A stretch of 64,000 nucleotides of DNA, taken from Alphaproteobacteria bacterium (lineage in GTDB: Bacteria; Pseudomonadota; Alphaproteobacteria; TMED109). The notes under the pieces were generated by a model, which was not told where the DNA came from, ran no database searches, and saw nothing but the letters and a program-made list of their open reading frames with translations. This document shows positions 1-8,325 of the stretch, one piece after another; position 1 is the first letter of the stretch, and each line of letters starts with the position of its first letter. The position numbers and the translations under genes were made by a program. Where the stretch lies: contig JAJDYI010000004.1 in the NCBI GenBank assembly GCA_022825235.1, positions 62,001 through 126,000 on the forward strand. Direction: 5' to 3'.

Positions 1-20
1 AAGCACGGACCACCGGACCC

Positions 21-1340
21 TTGGCCGGAGACACGATTGTCGCCCCGGCGAGCGGACCGCCACCAAGCGCCATCTGCGTGATCCGGATTTCGGGGCCAGC
101 TACCAAGGAAGCGCTATACCGACTATGCGGAACGGAACTCCGCCCGCGCCGCCTGGCCCGTGTCACACTGCGCGAAATGGAACGGGCCGTCCCTCTCGAT
201 GAGGGGCTGGCGGTGTATTTTCCCGGCCCCGACAGCTTTACCGGCGAGGATGTCGGCGAACTGCACGTGCACGGGAGCCGGGCTGTCATCGATGGTGTGA
301 TCGATGAGCTCTGCCGGCTTCCCGACGTCCGTCCGTCCGACCCGGGTGAATTTTCCCGGCGGGCCTTTGCCAACGGGAAACTCGATCTCGTCCAGGCCGA
401 GGGCATTGCTGATCTTGTGGCGGCGGAGACACGTCTCCAGCGCATTCAGGCCATCCGGCAGCTGCAGGGCGGCCTCAGTGAACTCTACGACTCGTGGCGT
501 TCCCGAGCCATCACATGTTTGGCCGAGGCCGAGGCTTCGCTCGACTTCATCGACGAAGCCGACGTAGGCTCAGTCGCGCTGGATCCGGCGAAACCTCGGT
601 TGCTGGCCAGTGATATCGCCGCACATCTCGACGACGACCAGCGCGGCGAGCGATTGCGTGAAGGGTTTCGCGTCGCCGTGCTGGGCCCCCCCAACTCGGG
701 GAAATCCAGCTTGGTGAACCTGCTGGCACGACGGGAAGCAGCCATCGTCTCGTCCACTGCCGGGACGACGCGCGACATCATCGAAGTGCATCTGAACTTG
801 GAGGGGTGGCCGGTCACGCTCGCCGACACCGCAGGAATCCGGGAATCCGGGGACTCGATCGAGCGCGAAGGCATCCGCCGGGCATTGAACTGGGCCAAGC
901 AGGCGGACGTAACGGTGTTCTTGGGCGACCTTTCCACCGACGAGGACGCGGCTGTCAGTGCGACAACTGCGCGGACGCTACGGGCCTGGAACAAGTCTGA
1001 CCTCGGCTCGCCGGCAAGGGATCCGCGCGTCACGAACGATGATGTCGTGATTTCCTGCCGGACCGGCGAGGGCATCGACGAGCTTCTCGAAGCCCTGCGA
1101 TCCGCAATCGCATCGGTTGGCGGTCACCCGGAAGATGGATTGGCCCTGACGCGGGTACGGCACCGGCAAGCACTGAAGCGCGCCGCAGAGGCGCTACGAA
1201 GCGCAGCCCAGGTCGAGTCAACTGAGCTGGCCGCTGAAGAGTTGCGGGCCGCGGTCCATGCGCTGGGCCGGATCACGGGCCGCGTCGACGTGGAGGACGT
1301 GCTGAACCGGGTATTTTCCACCTTCTGCATCGGGAAATGA
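21..1340 (+). CDS. mnmE: tRNA uridine-5-carboxymethylaminomethyl modification GTPase MnmE
   Basis: With MnmG, this GTPase installs the carboxymethylaminomethyl group at C5 of the wobble uridine of certain tRNAs. The 439-residue product shows the N-terminal folate-binding motif (DTIVA...AICVIRISGP), an inserted G domain with P-loop GPPNSGKSS, switch STAGTTRD, DTAG and NKSD, and the invariant C-terminal FCIGK. The start used is a TTG with no visible ribosome site. The frame is open back to the window edge, so the true start may lie a few codons further left. The partner mnmG lies 8 kb away instead of next door. Assignment is secure; only the start is uncertain. Confidence 0.95.
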   Translation: MAGDTIVAPASGPPPSAICVIRISGPATKEALYRLCGTELRPRRLARVTLREMERAVPLDEGLAVYFPGPDSFTGEDVGELHVHGSRAVIDGVIDELCRLPDVRPSDPGEFSRRAFANGKLDLVQAEGIADLVAAETRLQRIQAIRQLQGGLSELYDSWRSRAITCLAEAEASLDFIDEADVGSVALDPAKPRLLASDIAAHLDDDQRGERLREGFRVAVLGPPNSGKSSLVNLLARREAAIVSSTAGTTRDIIEVHLNLEGWPVTLADTAGIRESGDSIEREGIRRALNWAKQADVTVFLGDLSTDEDAAVSATTARTLRAWNKSDLGSPARDPRVTNDDVVISCRTGEGIDELLEALRSAIASVGGHPEDGLALTRVRHRQALKRAAEALRSAAQVESTELAAEELRAAVHALGRITGRVDVEDVLNRVFSTFCIGK

Positions 1341-1446
1341 GGAAGCTCTCCGTGACGGTCAAGGCGGTGCGGACGACTGCCAAACAGGACATGGTTCAGC
1401 CAGTGGCGGCCGCATTTCAGAGCAACGGGTCTGCAGCACGGCTACA

Positions 1447-1466
1447 GCACCCAGTCAATCGGGTGC
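1447..1466. repeat. Perfect inverted repeat between mnmE and the ABC importer
   Basis: GCACCC and GGGTGC form a perfect 6-bp stem around an 8-base loop, about 105 bases after the mnmE stop and 70 before the transporter start. No T run follows, so an intrinsic terminator is not demonstrated. It could be a weak terminator or an operator. The rest of the 200-base gap shows nothing recognisable. Confidence 0.35.
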
Positions 1467-1538
1467 GTTGAAGACCCTGTCTGGGTATGGTCTGCTCTGA
1501 TGCTGGCAAGACAGCTTGAACGGTTCAGGAGAACGACC

Positions 1539-2807
1539 ATGGCCGTACTGAAGTGGGTCCGTGCCTTCGGGATCACGTTGCCGATCGTCCTCGCTGCGTT
1601 CTCGGCCCGCGGGGCGGACACGGTCAAGCTCGGGTTGATAGAGCCGTTTTCCGGCCCGATCGCCGCCGTGGGCCGCGACACGCTGGAGATCTTTGAATTC
1701 TTCGCGAACGAGGTGAATCAGAGGGGGGGCGTGCTGGGCGGCCGGCACATCGAGATTGTGCCGCTCGACAATGCGATGAATGCGGAAAAGACCACTCAGC
1801 AGCTCCGCAAGGTCATCGACGATGACATTCGCTTCGTGAGCCAGGGCGTCGGTTCGAACCACGCCCTCAACATCATCAAGTTCCTGACGCGACACAACCG
1901 CCGGAATCCGGATCAGGCGATCCTGTATCTCAATCATTCCGCGGTGACGACGTCGTTCACGAACGAGCTCTGCTCGTTTTGGCATTTTCGATTCGACGCG
2001 AACGTGGACATGAAAGTAGCGGCACTGGTGACGCAGATCGGTCGCGACCCTTCAGTCAGCAAGCTCTACATGCTCAACCAGAACTATGCGTACGGCCAGG
2101 CGTTTCAGGCGGCGGCGCAGCGCCTGCTGGCCGAGCGCGCGCCCGAGGCGGAACTGGTGGGTGACGAACTCATTGTCCCGTTCGGCAAGGTGCTCGATTT
2201 CACCCCGTACATTGCGAAGATCAAGGCTTCCGGCGCCGACACGGTGTTGACGGGTAACTGGGGGCCCGACCTGGTGCGCTTCGTCAAGGCGGCAGCCGAG
2301 GCCAACCTGGACGTCGCCTTCTACACAATCTACGCGGGCATACCGAGTTCGGTCGCCGGCATCGGTGCCAAGGACGGTATCGCGACGCAGCTGAAGCAGG
2401 TCACGGAAATGCACGAGAATGATGCGTTGTACGACCAGCAGCCTGCGGGTCTCTTGGATACGTACGAACGGTGGCGTCAACAGACCGGCAAGAGCCTCTA
2501 TTCCGAGCGCATGCGCTGGACAATCGAGTACTTCGCCGCGGCGCTGGACAAGGCCGGGAGTGACGACCCTGCGCTGGTCGCGGCTGCGATGGAAGGCATG
2601 GAGATGGAGGGGCCGGCTGGCCTCATGGCAATGCGCGCGGCCGATCATCAGATCATCTTCCCGATGGTCATCAGCACAATGACCGAGGATGTCGGACGAC
2701 CGTTTATCTACGACGGCGAAGATTATGGAGTGGCGTTTGCCACGGACGGCTGGATCATGTCTGACGCAATCGAGCTTCCGACCACGTGCGAGATGAAGCG
2801 TCCGTGA
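1539..2807 (+). CDS. Branched-chain amino acid-type ABC transporter substrate-binding protein
   Basis: Periplasmic receptor of the ABC importer encoded by the next four genes. The 422-residue product begins with a Sec signal peptide (basic MAVLKWVRAFG, hydrophobic stretch, cleavage probably after SARG-A), followed by the periplasmic-binding family 6 opening VKLGLIEPFSGPIAAVG. The start at 1539 has AGGAGA seven bases upstream; an in-frame ATG at 1500 has no such site and would bury the signal peptide. The ligand cannot be read from sequence: amino acids, amides, urea or other small acids are all possible in this family. It probably leads a single operon with livHMGF. Confidence 0.9.
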   Translation: MAVLKWVRAFGITLPIVLAAFSARGADTVKLGLIEPFSGPIAAVGRDTLEIFEFFANEVNQRGGVLGGRHIEIVPLDNAMNAEKTTQQLRKVIDDDIRFVSQGVGSNHALNIIKFLTRHNRRNPDQAILYLNHSAVTTSFTNELCSFWHFRFDANVDMKVAALVTQIGRDPSVSKLYMLNQNYAYGQAFQAAAQRLLAERAPEAELVGDELIVPFGKVLDFTPYIAKIKASGADTVLTGNWGPDLVRFVKAAAEANLDVAFYTIYAGIPSSVAGIGAKDGIATQLKQVTEMHENDALYDQQPAGLLDTYERWRQQTGKSLYSERMRWTIEYFAAALDKAGSDDPALVAAAMEGMEMEGPAGLMAMRAADHQIIFPMVISTMTEDVGRPFIYDGEDYGVAFATDGWIMSDAIELPTTCEMKRP

Positions 2808-2869
2808 CCGATTGACTCGCGTCCAGGCAGCTGGCCGGGTGCCAGGTAGCACGGGCGGGGTGATCTCGC

Positions 2870-3817
2870 GTGGAGAGCATCATTTTCGCGGTGTTCAACG
2901 GCGTGCTGTACGGCATGCTGCTGTTCCTGCTCGCGAGCGGGCTCACGCTGATCTTCAGCATGATGGGGGTGCTGAATTTCGCCCATGCCAGTTTCTTCAT
3001 GCTGGGTGCGTACTTTGCGTACCAGATCAGTGAGGGGCTGAACTTCTGGGCGGCACTGTTTATCGCTCCCGTGATCGTTGGTCTGGTGGGAGCGGGAATC
3101 GAACGTTGGGGCTTACGACCCGTACATCGATACGGGCATGTTGCTGAACTCCTCTTTACGTTCGGCGTGGCGTACGTGATCGAAGAACTGGTGCAGATGA
3201 TATGGGGGCGCGTGCCGGTCCCGTACGAAATTCCTGAATTGATGTCGGGCGCCCTGTTTACGTGGCAGGGGTTCGACTACTCGATCTACCGTGTCTTCAT
3301 GCTGGTCGTGTCGGTGGCCATCTTTGTCGCCCTGTTCGCGCTTCTGACGTACACCCGCATCGGCTTGATCATCCGAGCGGCGGTGTCTGATCCGGTCCAC
3401 GTCGCCACGCTCGGGCACGACATTCCCCGCATCTTCATGTGGACGTTCGGTTTTGGCTGTGCTCTGGCCGGCGTGGCCGGAGTGGTTGGTGGGAACGTGT
3501 TGGGCACTGAGCCGGCGATGGCGATTCAGCTTGGGCCGATTGTCTTCGTGGTCATCGTCATCGGCGGCCTGGGATCACTCGGAGGGGCTCTGGTAGCGGC
3601 GCTGCTCATCGGAATCGTCACCAGGCTTGCGATCTTCTACGACTATGGGCTGGGGAGCCTGTTTCTGTCGCTGGGGCTCGAGATCGACACCGCGGGCCTA
3701 CTTCGGGACTTCACACGGATCACGACCGCGCAAGTTGCCCCTGTGCTTCCCTATCTGATGCTCGTGCTGATGCTGATCTTTAAGCCACGCGGCCTGTTCG
3801 GCACCCGAGACGTATGA
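2870..3817 (+). CDS. livH: ABC transporter permease, LivH type
   Basis: Inner-membrane permease of a hydrophobic amino acid uptake family importer. The 315 residues are almost entirely hydrophobic helices and carry the LivH family regions LTLIFSMMGVLNFAHASFF near the N-terminus and VVIVIGGLGSLGGALVAALLIG near residues 225-245, which contact the ATPases. The start is GTG with a weak ribosome site, 62 bases after the receptor gene. The stop overlaps the livM start in ATGA. Transport family is secure; substrate is unknown. Confidence 0.9.
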   Translation: MESIIFAVFNGVLYGMLLFLLASGLTLIFSMMGVLNFAHASFFMLGAYFAYQISEGLNFWAALFIAPVIVGLVGAGIERWGLRPVHRYGHVAELLFTFGVAYVIEELVQMIWGRVPVPYEIPELMSGALFTWQGFDYSIYRVFMLVVSVAIFVALFALLTYTRIGLIIRAAVSDPVHVATLGHDIPRIFMWTFGFGCALAGVAGVVGGNVLGTEPAMAIQLGPIVFVVIVIGGLGSLGGALVAALLIGIVTRLAIFYDYGLGSLFLSLGLEIDTAGLLRDFTRITTAQVAPVLPYLMLVLMLIFKPRGLFGTRDV

Positions 3818-5079
3818 ACACGTTGCTCGGCAGGTTGACCCCGTGGATTGCCGGCGCGGCGGTATTGATCGCCCTGCCGCACGTTTTCACATCTGGCTTC
3901 GCGCTTACCCTGATGAGCCAGATCGGGCTGCTGATCGTTTTTGCACTGGCCTACAACATGCTGCTGGGCCAGGGAGGAATGCTGTCGTTCGGCCACGCGG
4001 TGTATTTCGGGCTCGCGGGCTACTTCACGATTCACTATCTGAACTTCATTTACGAGGAGCAGGTTCCTTACATCCCGGTCACGCTGATTCCGCTCCTCGG
4101 CGGCCTTGTCGGCCTGTTCTTCGGAATCCTCATCGGTTACGTCTCCACCCGTCGCGCCGGGACCACGTTTGCGATGATTTCGCTTGGGTTTGGCGAAATG
4201 GTGACCGCCCTCACGCTGGTGTTGGTAGCCATTTTCAACGGCGAGGACGGGATCCAGACCGATCGGGTGCTCGGAGAAGAGCTGTTCGGGATCACCTACG
4301 GACCCAACATCGAGGTCTACTACCTGATTGCAGGATGGTGTCTGGTCTGCACGCTGGCCATGTTCCTGCTGACGCGAACCCCCTTTGGACGTATCTCGAA
4401 CGCGGTCCGAGACAATCCGGAGCGCGTGGAGTTCATCGGGTATTCCAGCCAGCGCATTCGCTGGCTTGCATTCTCGCTGTCTTCGTTTTTTGCAGGTATC
4501 GCCGGTGCCCTGCACGCCGTGAACATTGAGCATGTCGGTTTCGAGCAGGTCAGCGTCATTCAGTCGGGCTTGGTGCTGTTCATGGTGTACATCGGCGGCA
4601 CGGCCAGCTTTGTGGGCCCGATCATCGGTGCCACCCTCCTCTATTTTCTGCAAAGCACGCTCACCGGCGTCACCGAAGCGTGGGTCCTGTATCTCGGCGT
4701 CCTATTCGTGGGCGTGATCATGTTCTTCCCCGGCGGCCTCGCGGGGTTGATTTCCATGCATCAACCCATTTGGCGTGCACGCGCGCGACTTCTGGCACCT
4801 CTGCTGGTTCCGTATTCGCGGTTTCTCGCCGCCCTGATCGTTTGTGTTCTGGGATGTATCGGCTTGATCGAGATGCTCTATTTCCGTAGCTCGCGGCTCA
4901 GTACGGAAACGGAGTTGGTCATTTACGGCGTTGAAAGTGATCCGTTTTCCGCCGGGCCTTGGCTTATCTTCGCTGCCGCCGCTGCGCTTGGAGCCTTCGC
5001 GATTCGCAAGACCTACCCCGGCGCGGTGTCAGCCTGGAACACCGCCATCGCCGACGCCCGCGCAAGGCCTCTCGGATGA
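3814..5079 (+). CDS. livM: ABC transporter permease, LivM type, with C-terminal extension
   Basis: Second membrane subunit of the importer. Residues 1-315 match the LivM fold, with QGGMLSFGHAVYFGLAGY near 53-70, an EAA-like loop around 190-230 and the usual end FFPGGLAGLI. The protein then continues for about 105 residues, adding two more hydrophobic segments (about 337-357 and 381-397) separated by a charged loop. Ordinary LivM proteins stop near residue 320. It overlaps livH by ATGA at its start and livG by ATGA at its end, so translation is probably coupled. Confidence 0.88.
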   Translation: MNTLLGRLTPWIAGAAVLIALPHVFTSGFALTLMSQIGLLIVFALAYNMLLGQGGMLSFGHAVYFGLAGYFTIHYLNFIYEEQVPYIPVTLIPLLGGLVGLFFGILIGYVSTRRAGTTFAMISLGFGEMVTALTLVLVAIFNGEDGIQTDRVLGEELFGITYGPNIEVYYLIAGWCLVCTLAMFLLTRTPFGRISNAVRDNPERVEFIGYSSQRIRWLAFSLSSFFAGIAGALHAVNIEHVGFEQVSVIQSGLVLFMVYIGGTASFVGPIIGATLLYFLQSTLTGVTEAWVLYLGVLFVGVIMFFPGGLAGLISMHQPIWRARARLLAPLLVPYSRFLAALIVCVLGCIGLIEMLYFRSSRLSTETELVIYGVESDPFSAGPWLIFAAAAALGAFAIRKTYPGAVSAWNTAIADARARPLG

Positions 5080-5825
5080 GCAGCGCGCTTACACTCGCTG
5101 GCCTTCGGAAGAGCTTTGGCGCGGCGGAGATCATTCGCGGGGTCGATCTGGAGGTCGAGGACGGAGAACGGCACGCGATCATCGGGCCCAACGGGGCAGG
5201 CAAGTCGACACTCTACAACCTGATCAGCGGGCGGTTCCCTCCCTCGGCCGGCCGCATCCACTTGTATGACACTGATATCACCGGAAGAAAAGCTTTTGAC
5301 ATCAACCGGTTGGGATTGACCCGATCATTTCAGGTTACGAACATCTTTGCGCGGCTGAGCGTGCTGGACAATGTCCGCTGCGGGTGCCTGTACGCCCTGG
5401 GCCACCGTTACGCGTGGTGGAAACTCGTGGGGCGCCTGCAGGACGTGAACGAGCAGACGGCCTCGATCCTTCGGGATATCGGGCTGTGGGAGAAACGGGA
5501 ACTTCCGGCGGGTCTGTTGTCGTACGCTGATCAGCGCGCCCTCGAGCTCGGGATCGCCATCGCCGGCGGGGCCAACGTGATCCTGCTGGACGAGCCAACG
5601 GCAGGCATGAGCCACTCGGAGGTGGAGCAAGCGGTGTCGCTGATTCGCCGCATATCGGAAGGCAAGACTCTCGTGATCGTGGAGCACGATATGGGGGTGG
5701 TGTTCGATTTGGCGGACCGGATCTCCGTCCTGGTGTATGGGGAGATCATTGCAACCGGGACGCCCGGCGAGATTCGGGCCTCCTCGGCCGTGCAGGAAGC
5801 CTACCTCGGCACGGGAGCAAACTAG
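5076..5825 (+). CDS. livG: ABC transporter ATP-binding protein, LivG type
   Basis: Cytoplasmic ATPase of the importer, 249 residues from the ATG at 5076 that overlaps the livM stop. An in-frame upstream ATG at 4959 would sit inside livM and is rejected. It has Walker A GPNGAGKST, Walker B VILLDEPTAGM and the H-loop VIVEHDM. The signature is LSYADQR where LivG proteins usually have LSYGEQR or similar, so the signature glycine is an alanine. It ends in TAGTG, sharing one base with livF. Confidence 0.9.
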   Translation: MSSALTLAGLRKSFGAAEIIRGVDLEVEDGERHAIIGPNGAGKSTLYNLISGRFPPSAGRIHLYDTDITGRKAFDINRLGLTRSFQVTNIFARLSVLDNVRCGCLYALGHRYAWWKLVGRLQDVNEQTASILRDIGLWEKRELPAGLLSYADQRALELGIAIAGGANVILLDEPTAGMSHSEVEQAVSLIRRISEGKTLVIVEHDMGVVFDLADRISVLVYGEIIATGTPGEIRASSAVQEAYLGTGAN

Positions 5826-6520
5826 TGCTGGAAGTCCGCGACCTGCACGCCTACTATGGAAAGAGCCATATCATACAAGGTGTTAGTTTCGACGTTGGCG
5901 CCGGTGAAATCGTCAGCTTGTTGGGACGCAATGGCGTGGGGAGGTCGACAACGCTGAAGGCCATCACAGGTGAGGTAGAGCCTGTTGGCACCATCAACTT
6001 CAAGGGCGAACCCATCGCGGGCAGGAAGATGCACGAAATCGCCCGCCGGGGAATCGGCTACGTGCCCGAGAACCGGAGTATTTTCCCAACGTTGACGGTT
6101 CGCCAGAACCTGATCCTTGGAATCAAGAACATGCGGGATCAGGGACGATGGTCGATTGGCGATATGTTCGAAATGTTTCCCAATTTGGCGGAACGGGCCG
6201 ATGCACTGGGTTCGGTGATTTCAGGCGGTGAGCAGCAGATGCTGACGATCTGCCGCACTCTCATGGGCGATCCCGATCTCATCATGATTGACGAGCCGAC
6301 GGAAGGGCTGGCGCCGAAGCTCGTCGAGCAGGTGTCGGGTCTGCTCGCAGAGATTGCGAAACGGGGCGTTGCCATCTTGCTGGTTGAACAGAAACTTGAC
6401 ATCGCGCTCGACATTTCTCATCGAGTCCATGTGATGGGGCACGGAAGGATCGTGTTTGAAGGCACGGTCAGCGAATTTCGAGCGAACAGCCAGGTTCGCC
6501 AGGAGTGGCTTGAAGTCTGA
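5825..6520 (+). CDS. livF: ABC transporter ATP-binding protein, LivF type, with variant Walker A
   Basis: Second ATPase of the importer, 231 residues, GTG start at 5825 inside the TAGTG junction with livG. It shows VPENRSIFPTLTV, the signature ISGGEQQML, Walker B LIMIDEPTEGL and the LivF-type LLVEQK in place of the H-loop. Walker A reads GRNGVGRST: the invariant lysine is Arg40 (codon AGG at 5942-5944). That residue normally binds the ATP beta and gamma phosphates, so this site may be weak. A one-base error or a true asymmetric ATPase pair are both possible. Confidence 0.88.
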   Translation: MLEVRDLHAYYGKSHIIQGVSFDVGAGEIVSLLGRNGVGRSTTLKAITGEVEPVGTINFKGEPIAGRKMHEIARRGIGYVPENRSIFPTLTVRQNLILGIKNMRDQGRWSIGDMFEMFPNLAERADALGSVISGGEQQMLTICRTLMGDPDLIMIDEPTEGLAPKLVEQVSGLLAEIAKRGVAILLVEQKLDIALDISHRVHVMGHGRIVFEGTVSEFRANSQVRQEWLEV

Positions 6521-6543
6521 TAATCCGCTTGTTGCCTCGCTGA

Positions 6544-6984
6544 TCAGGGTTGCCGACTGAACATGCCGATGCCTTCCATCGTCATGACGACAACGCCGTC
6601 TTGGTTGCGCATCTCGTAGGCCCACCGGACGATTCCGCGATCAGGCTTGCTGCGAGAAGGCGCCACTTCCTGCACGGTGGCCAGGGCCTGCAGGATGTCG
6701 CCGGGGCGTACCGGGTGTCGCCAACGGACTTTGTCCACGCCGGGTGAGCCAAGGCTTGCTGCGTCACGCAACAAACCTTTCACAAACAGGCGCATGAACA
6801 GCGAGATGGTGTGCCATCCGCTGGCAATGATCCCGCCGTAGATCGAGTCCGCCGCAGCGTGATCATCGAGGTGGAATGGCTGCGGATCGAATTCCCTCGC
6901 GAACGCGACGATTTCCTCTTGAGTGATCCGCGACCGTCCAAGATCAAACTCCTGACCTGGAGCAAAGTCCTCGAGATAGCGCAT
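6544..6984 (-). CDS. MaoC-like hotdog dehydratase
   Basis: Small single-domain hydratase of the MaoC/(R)-enoyl-CoA hydratase family, 146 residues. The catalytic region EFDPQPFHLDDHAA supplies the usual aspartate (33) and histidine (38), followed by the hotdog helix YGGIIASGWHT. Members hydrate enoyl-CoA thioesters or act on mesaconyl-CoA-like substrates; the true substrate here is unknown. It lies 79 bases downstream of the enolase-superfamily gene on the same strand, which suggests a short catabolic operon, and converges with livF across 23 bases. Confidence 0.85.
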   Translation of the reverse strand: MRYLEDFAPGQEFDLGRSRITQEEIVAFAREFDPQPFHLDDHAAADSIYGGIIASGWHTISLFMRLFVKGLLRDAASLGSPGVDKVRWRHPVRPGDILQALATVQEVAPSRSKPDRGIVRWAYEMRNQDGVVVMTMEGIGMFSRQP

Positions 6985-7063
6985 GGGCGGAGTGTCCTGT
7001 GTCGCGTTTGTAGTCGTGCGCTCCGGGAGCGCCAGGCTGGGTTGAACGTGGAGTTGGAGGCTG

Positions 7064-8230
7064 TCAGTTCACGCGATGGCGAGCGACAAATTCCGCATCG
7101 ACGGTGACTCCCAGTCCTGGTCGTTCTGGGATTTCGATCGTTCCGTCCACAACAGTAAAGTCTTCAACCGCGAGCTCGTGCAGGAGCGGATTGGCGCCAA
7201 GTGAGTACTCCAGGATAAAGCCGCTGCTCGCTGCGGCCGCGACATGCAGGCCTGCCGCAAACGTCAGTGCCCCGCCCCACATGTGAGGCGCAAATCGGAT
7301 CTGGTGCGCGCTCGCCAACGCTTCGATGCGCAGCAATTCGGTGATGCCTCCGGCGATGGATGGGTCGGGCTGGAAAATATCGGCCGCCCGAAGCAGGGCC
7401 AGATCGCGAAAGGCGAACCGGGTGAATTCCGACTCTCCTGTTGCAATCGGTATGTCAGTGGTGGCTTTCACCTCTGCGAGCCCGGCTTTGTCATCCGCCG
7501 TTACAGGTTCTTCGAGCCAGTCAATGTGGCAATCTGCCACGGCGCGGCAGAATCGTTTCGCTTCGGCTGACGTCCACGTGCCGTGCGCATCGCACATGAT
7601 GCCGACCGACGGGCCAAGCCCTTCGCGGGCGGCATGTACACGGGCAATTGAGTGGGTGAGGGTGCCGTCGCCGGCGCCGACCCGCATCTTTACTGCGGGG
7701 AAGTTGCCCCGGTCGATAAACCTTTGAAGCTCCGCCGCAATCTGATCCACAGGTGCCCAGCCCCCGGAGGCATAAGCCGGCATCCGCTGCTGGCGCCGCC
7801 CGCCCAGTAAGCGCCAGACTGGTACGCCAAGGGACTTCCCGAGAATGTCCCACAAGGCGAGATCGATCCCGCTGATCGCTGCCATGGTGAGGCCTCTGCG
7901 CCCCATGATCGGAAACACGTGCCCTCGCTCGATGGCGTAGTGGGCGCGCGAACCGTTGTACATGACGTCCCATAGGCGGGAGATGTCGCGGGCATCTTGG
8001 CCAACGAGCAGGGGGCCGAGCTCCGCTTCGACGAGCGAGCACAGAGCCTGGCAATTGGCGACGCTCCCCACTTCCGCTTTGGCTTCCCCAAAACCCGTCA
8101 CACCGTCTTCGGTTTCGACCCTGACAAGGGCGGAATCGAACGAATTCACGGCTCCAAAGTCCGAGCGATGCTGGCGTTCCTTGGCGATCGGCACGTGCAG
8201 CCAGTCAGCGGAAATCTTGGTGATTCTCAT
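7064..8230 (-). CDS. Mandelate racemase/muconate lactonizing enzyme family protein (probable acid-sugar dehydratase)
   Basis: Enolase-superfamily enzyme of 388 residues from the ATG at 8230 (MRITKISADW); a TTG at 8266 in frame is a less likely start. Metal ligands appear as CDAHGTW (Asp), WLEEPV (Glu) and ATGESE (Glu). The His-Asp dyad of the mandelate racemase subgroup is seen in QPDPS and FAPHMWGG. The normally KxK base motif is KMR, so the second lysine is arginine and chemistry probably relies on the His-Asp dyad. Sugar-acid dehydration is the likely role, but the substrate cannot be assigned. It is divergent from a Gfo/Idh/MocA oxidoreductase, consistent with carbohydrate catabolism. Confidence 0.85.
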   Translation of the reverse strand: MRITKISADWLHVPIAKERQHRSDFGAVNSFDSALVRVETEDGVTGFGEAKAEVGSVANCQALCSLVEAELGPLLVGQDARDISRLWDVMYNGSRAHYAIERGHVFPIMGRRGLTMAAISGIDLALWDILGKSLGVPVWRLLGGRRQQRMPAYASGGWAPVDQIAAELQRFIDRGNFPAVKMRVGAGDGTLTHSIARVHAAREGLGPSVGIMCDAHGTWTSAEAKRFCRAVADCHIDWLEEPVTADDKAGLAEVKATTDIPIATGESEFTRFAFRDLALLRAADIFQPDPSIAGGITELLRIEALASAHQIRFAPHMWGGALTFAAGLHVAAAASSGFILEYSLGANPLLHELAVEDFTVVDGTIEIPERPGLGVTVDAEFVARHRVN

Positions 8231-8325
8231 AAGCCGGCTCGCAAGGTCCAACGGAGGCGCTTCCAACTAGAATCCGGACTGTAACTCTGCCACGCTGCAT
8301 GCGACAGGTTCGGCGGGAGTTGACC

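Noticed and set aside
1850-1866. tRNA-like GGTTCGAACC
   Set aside because: Lies inside the substrate-binding protein gene in a coding frame and has no acceptor or anticodon arms around it.
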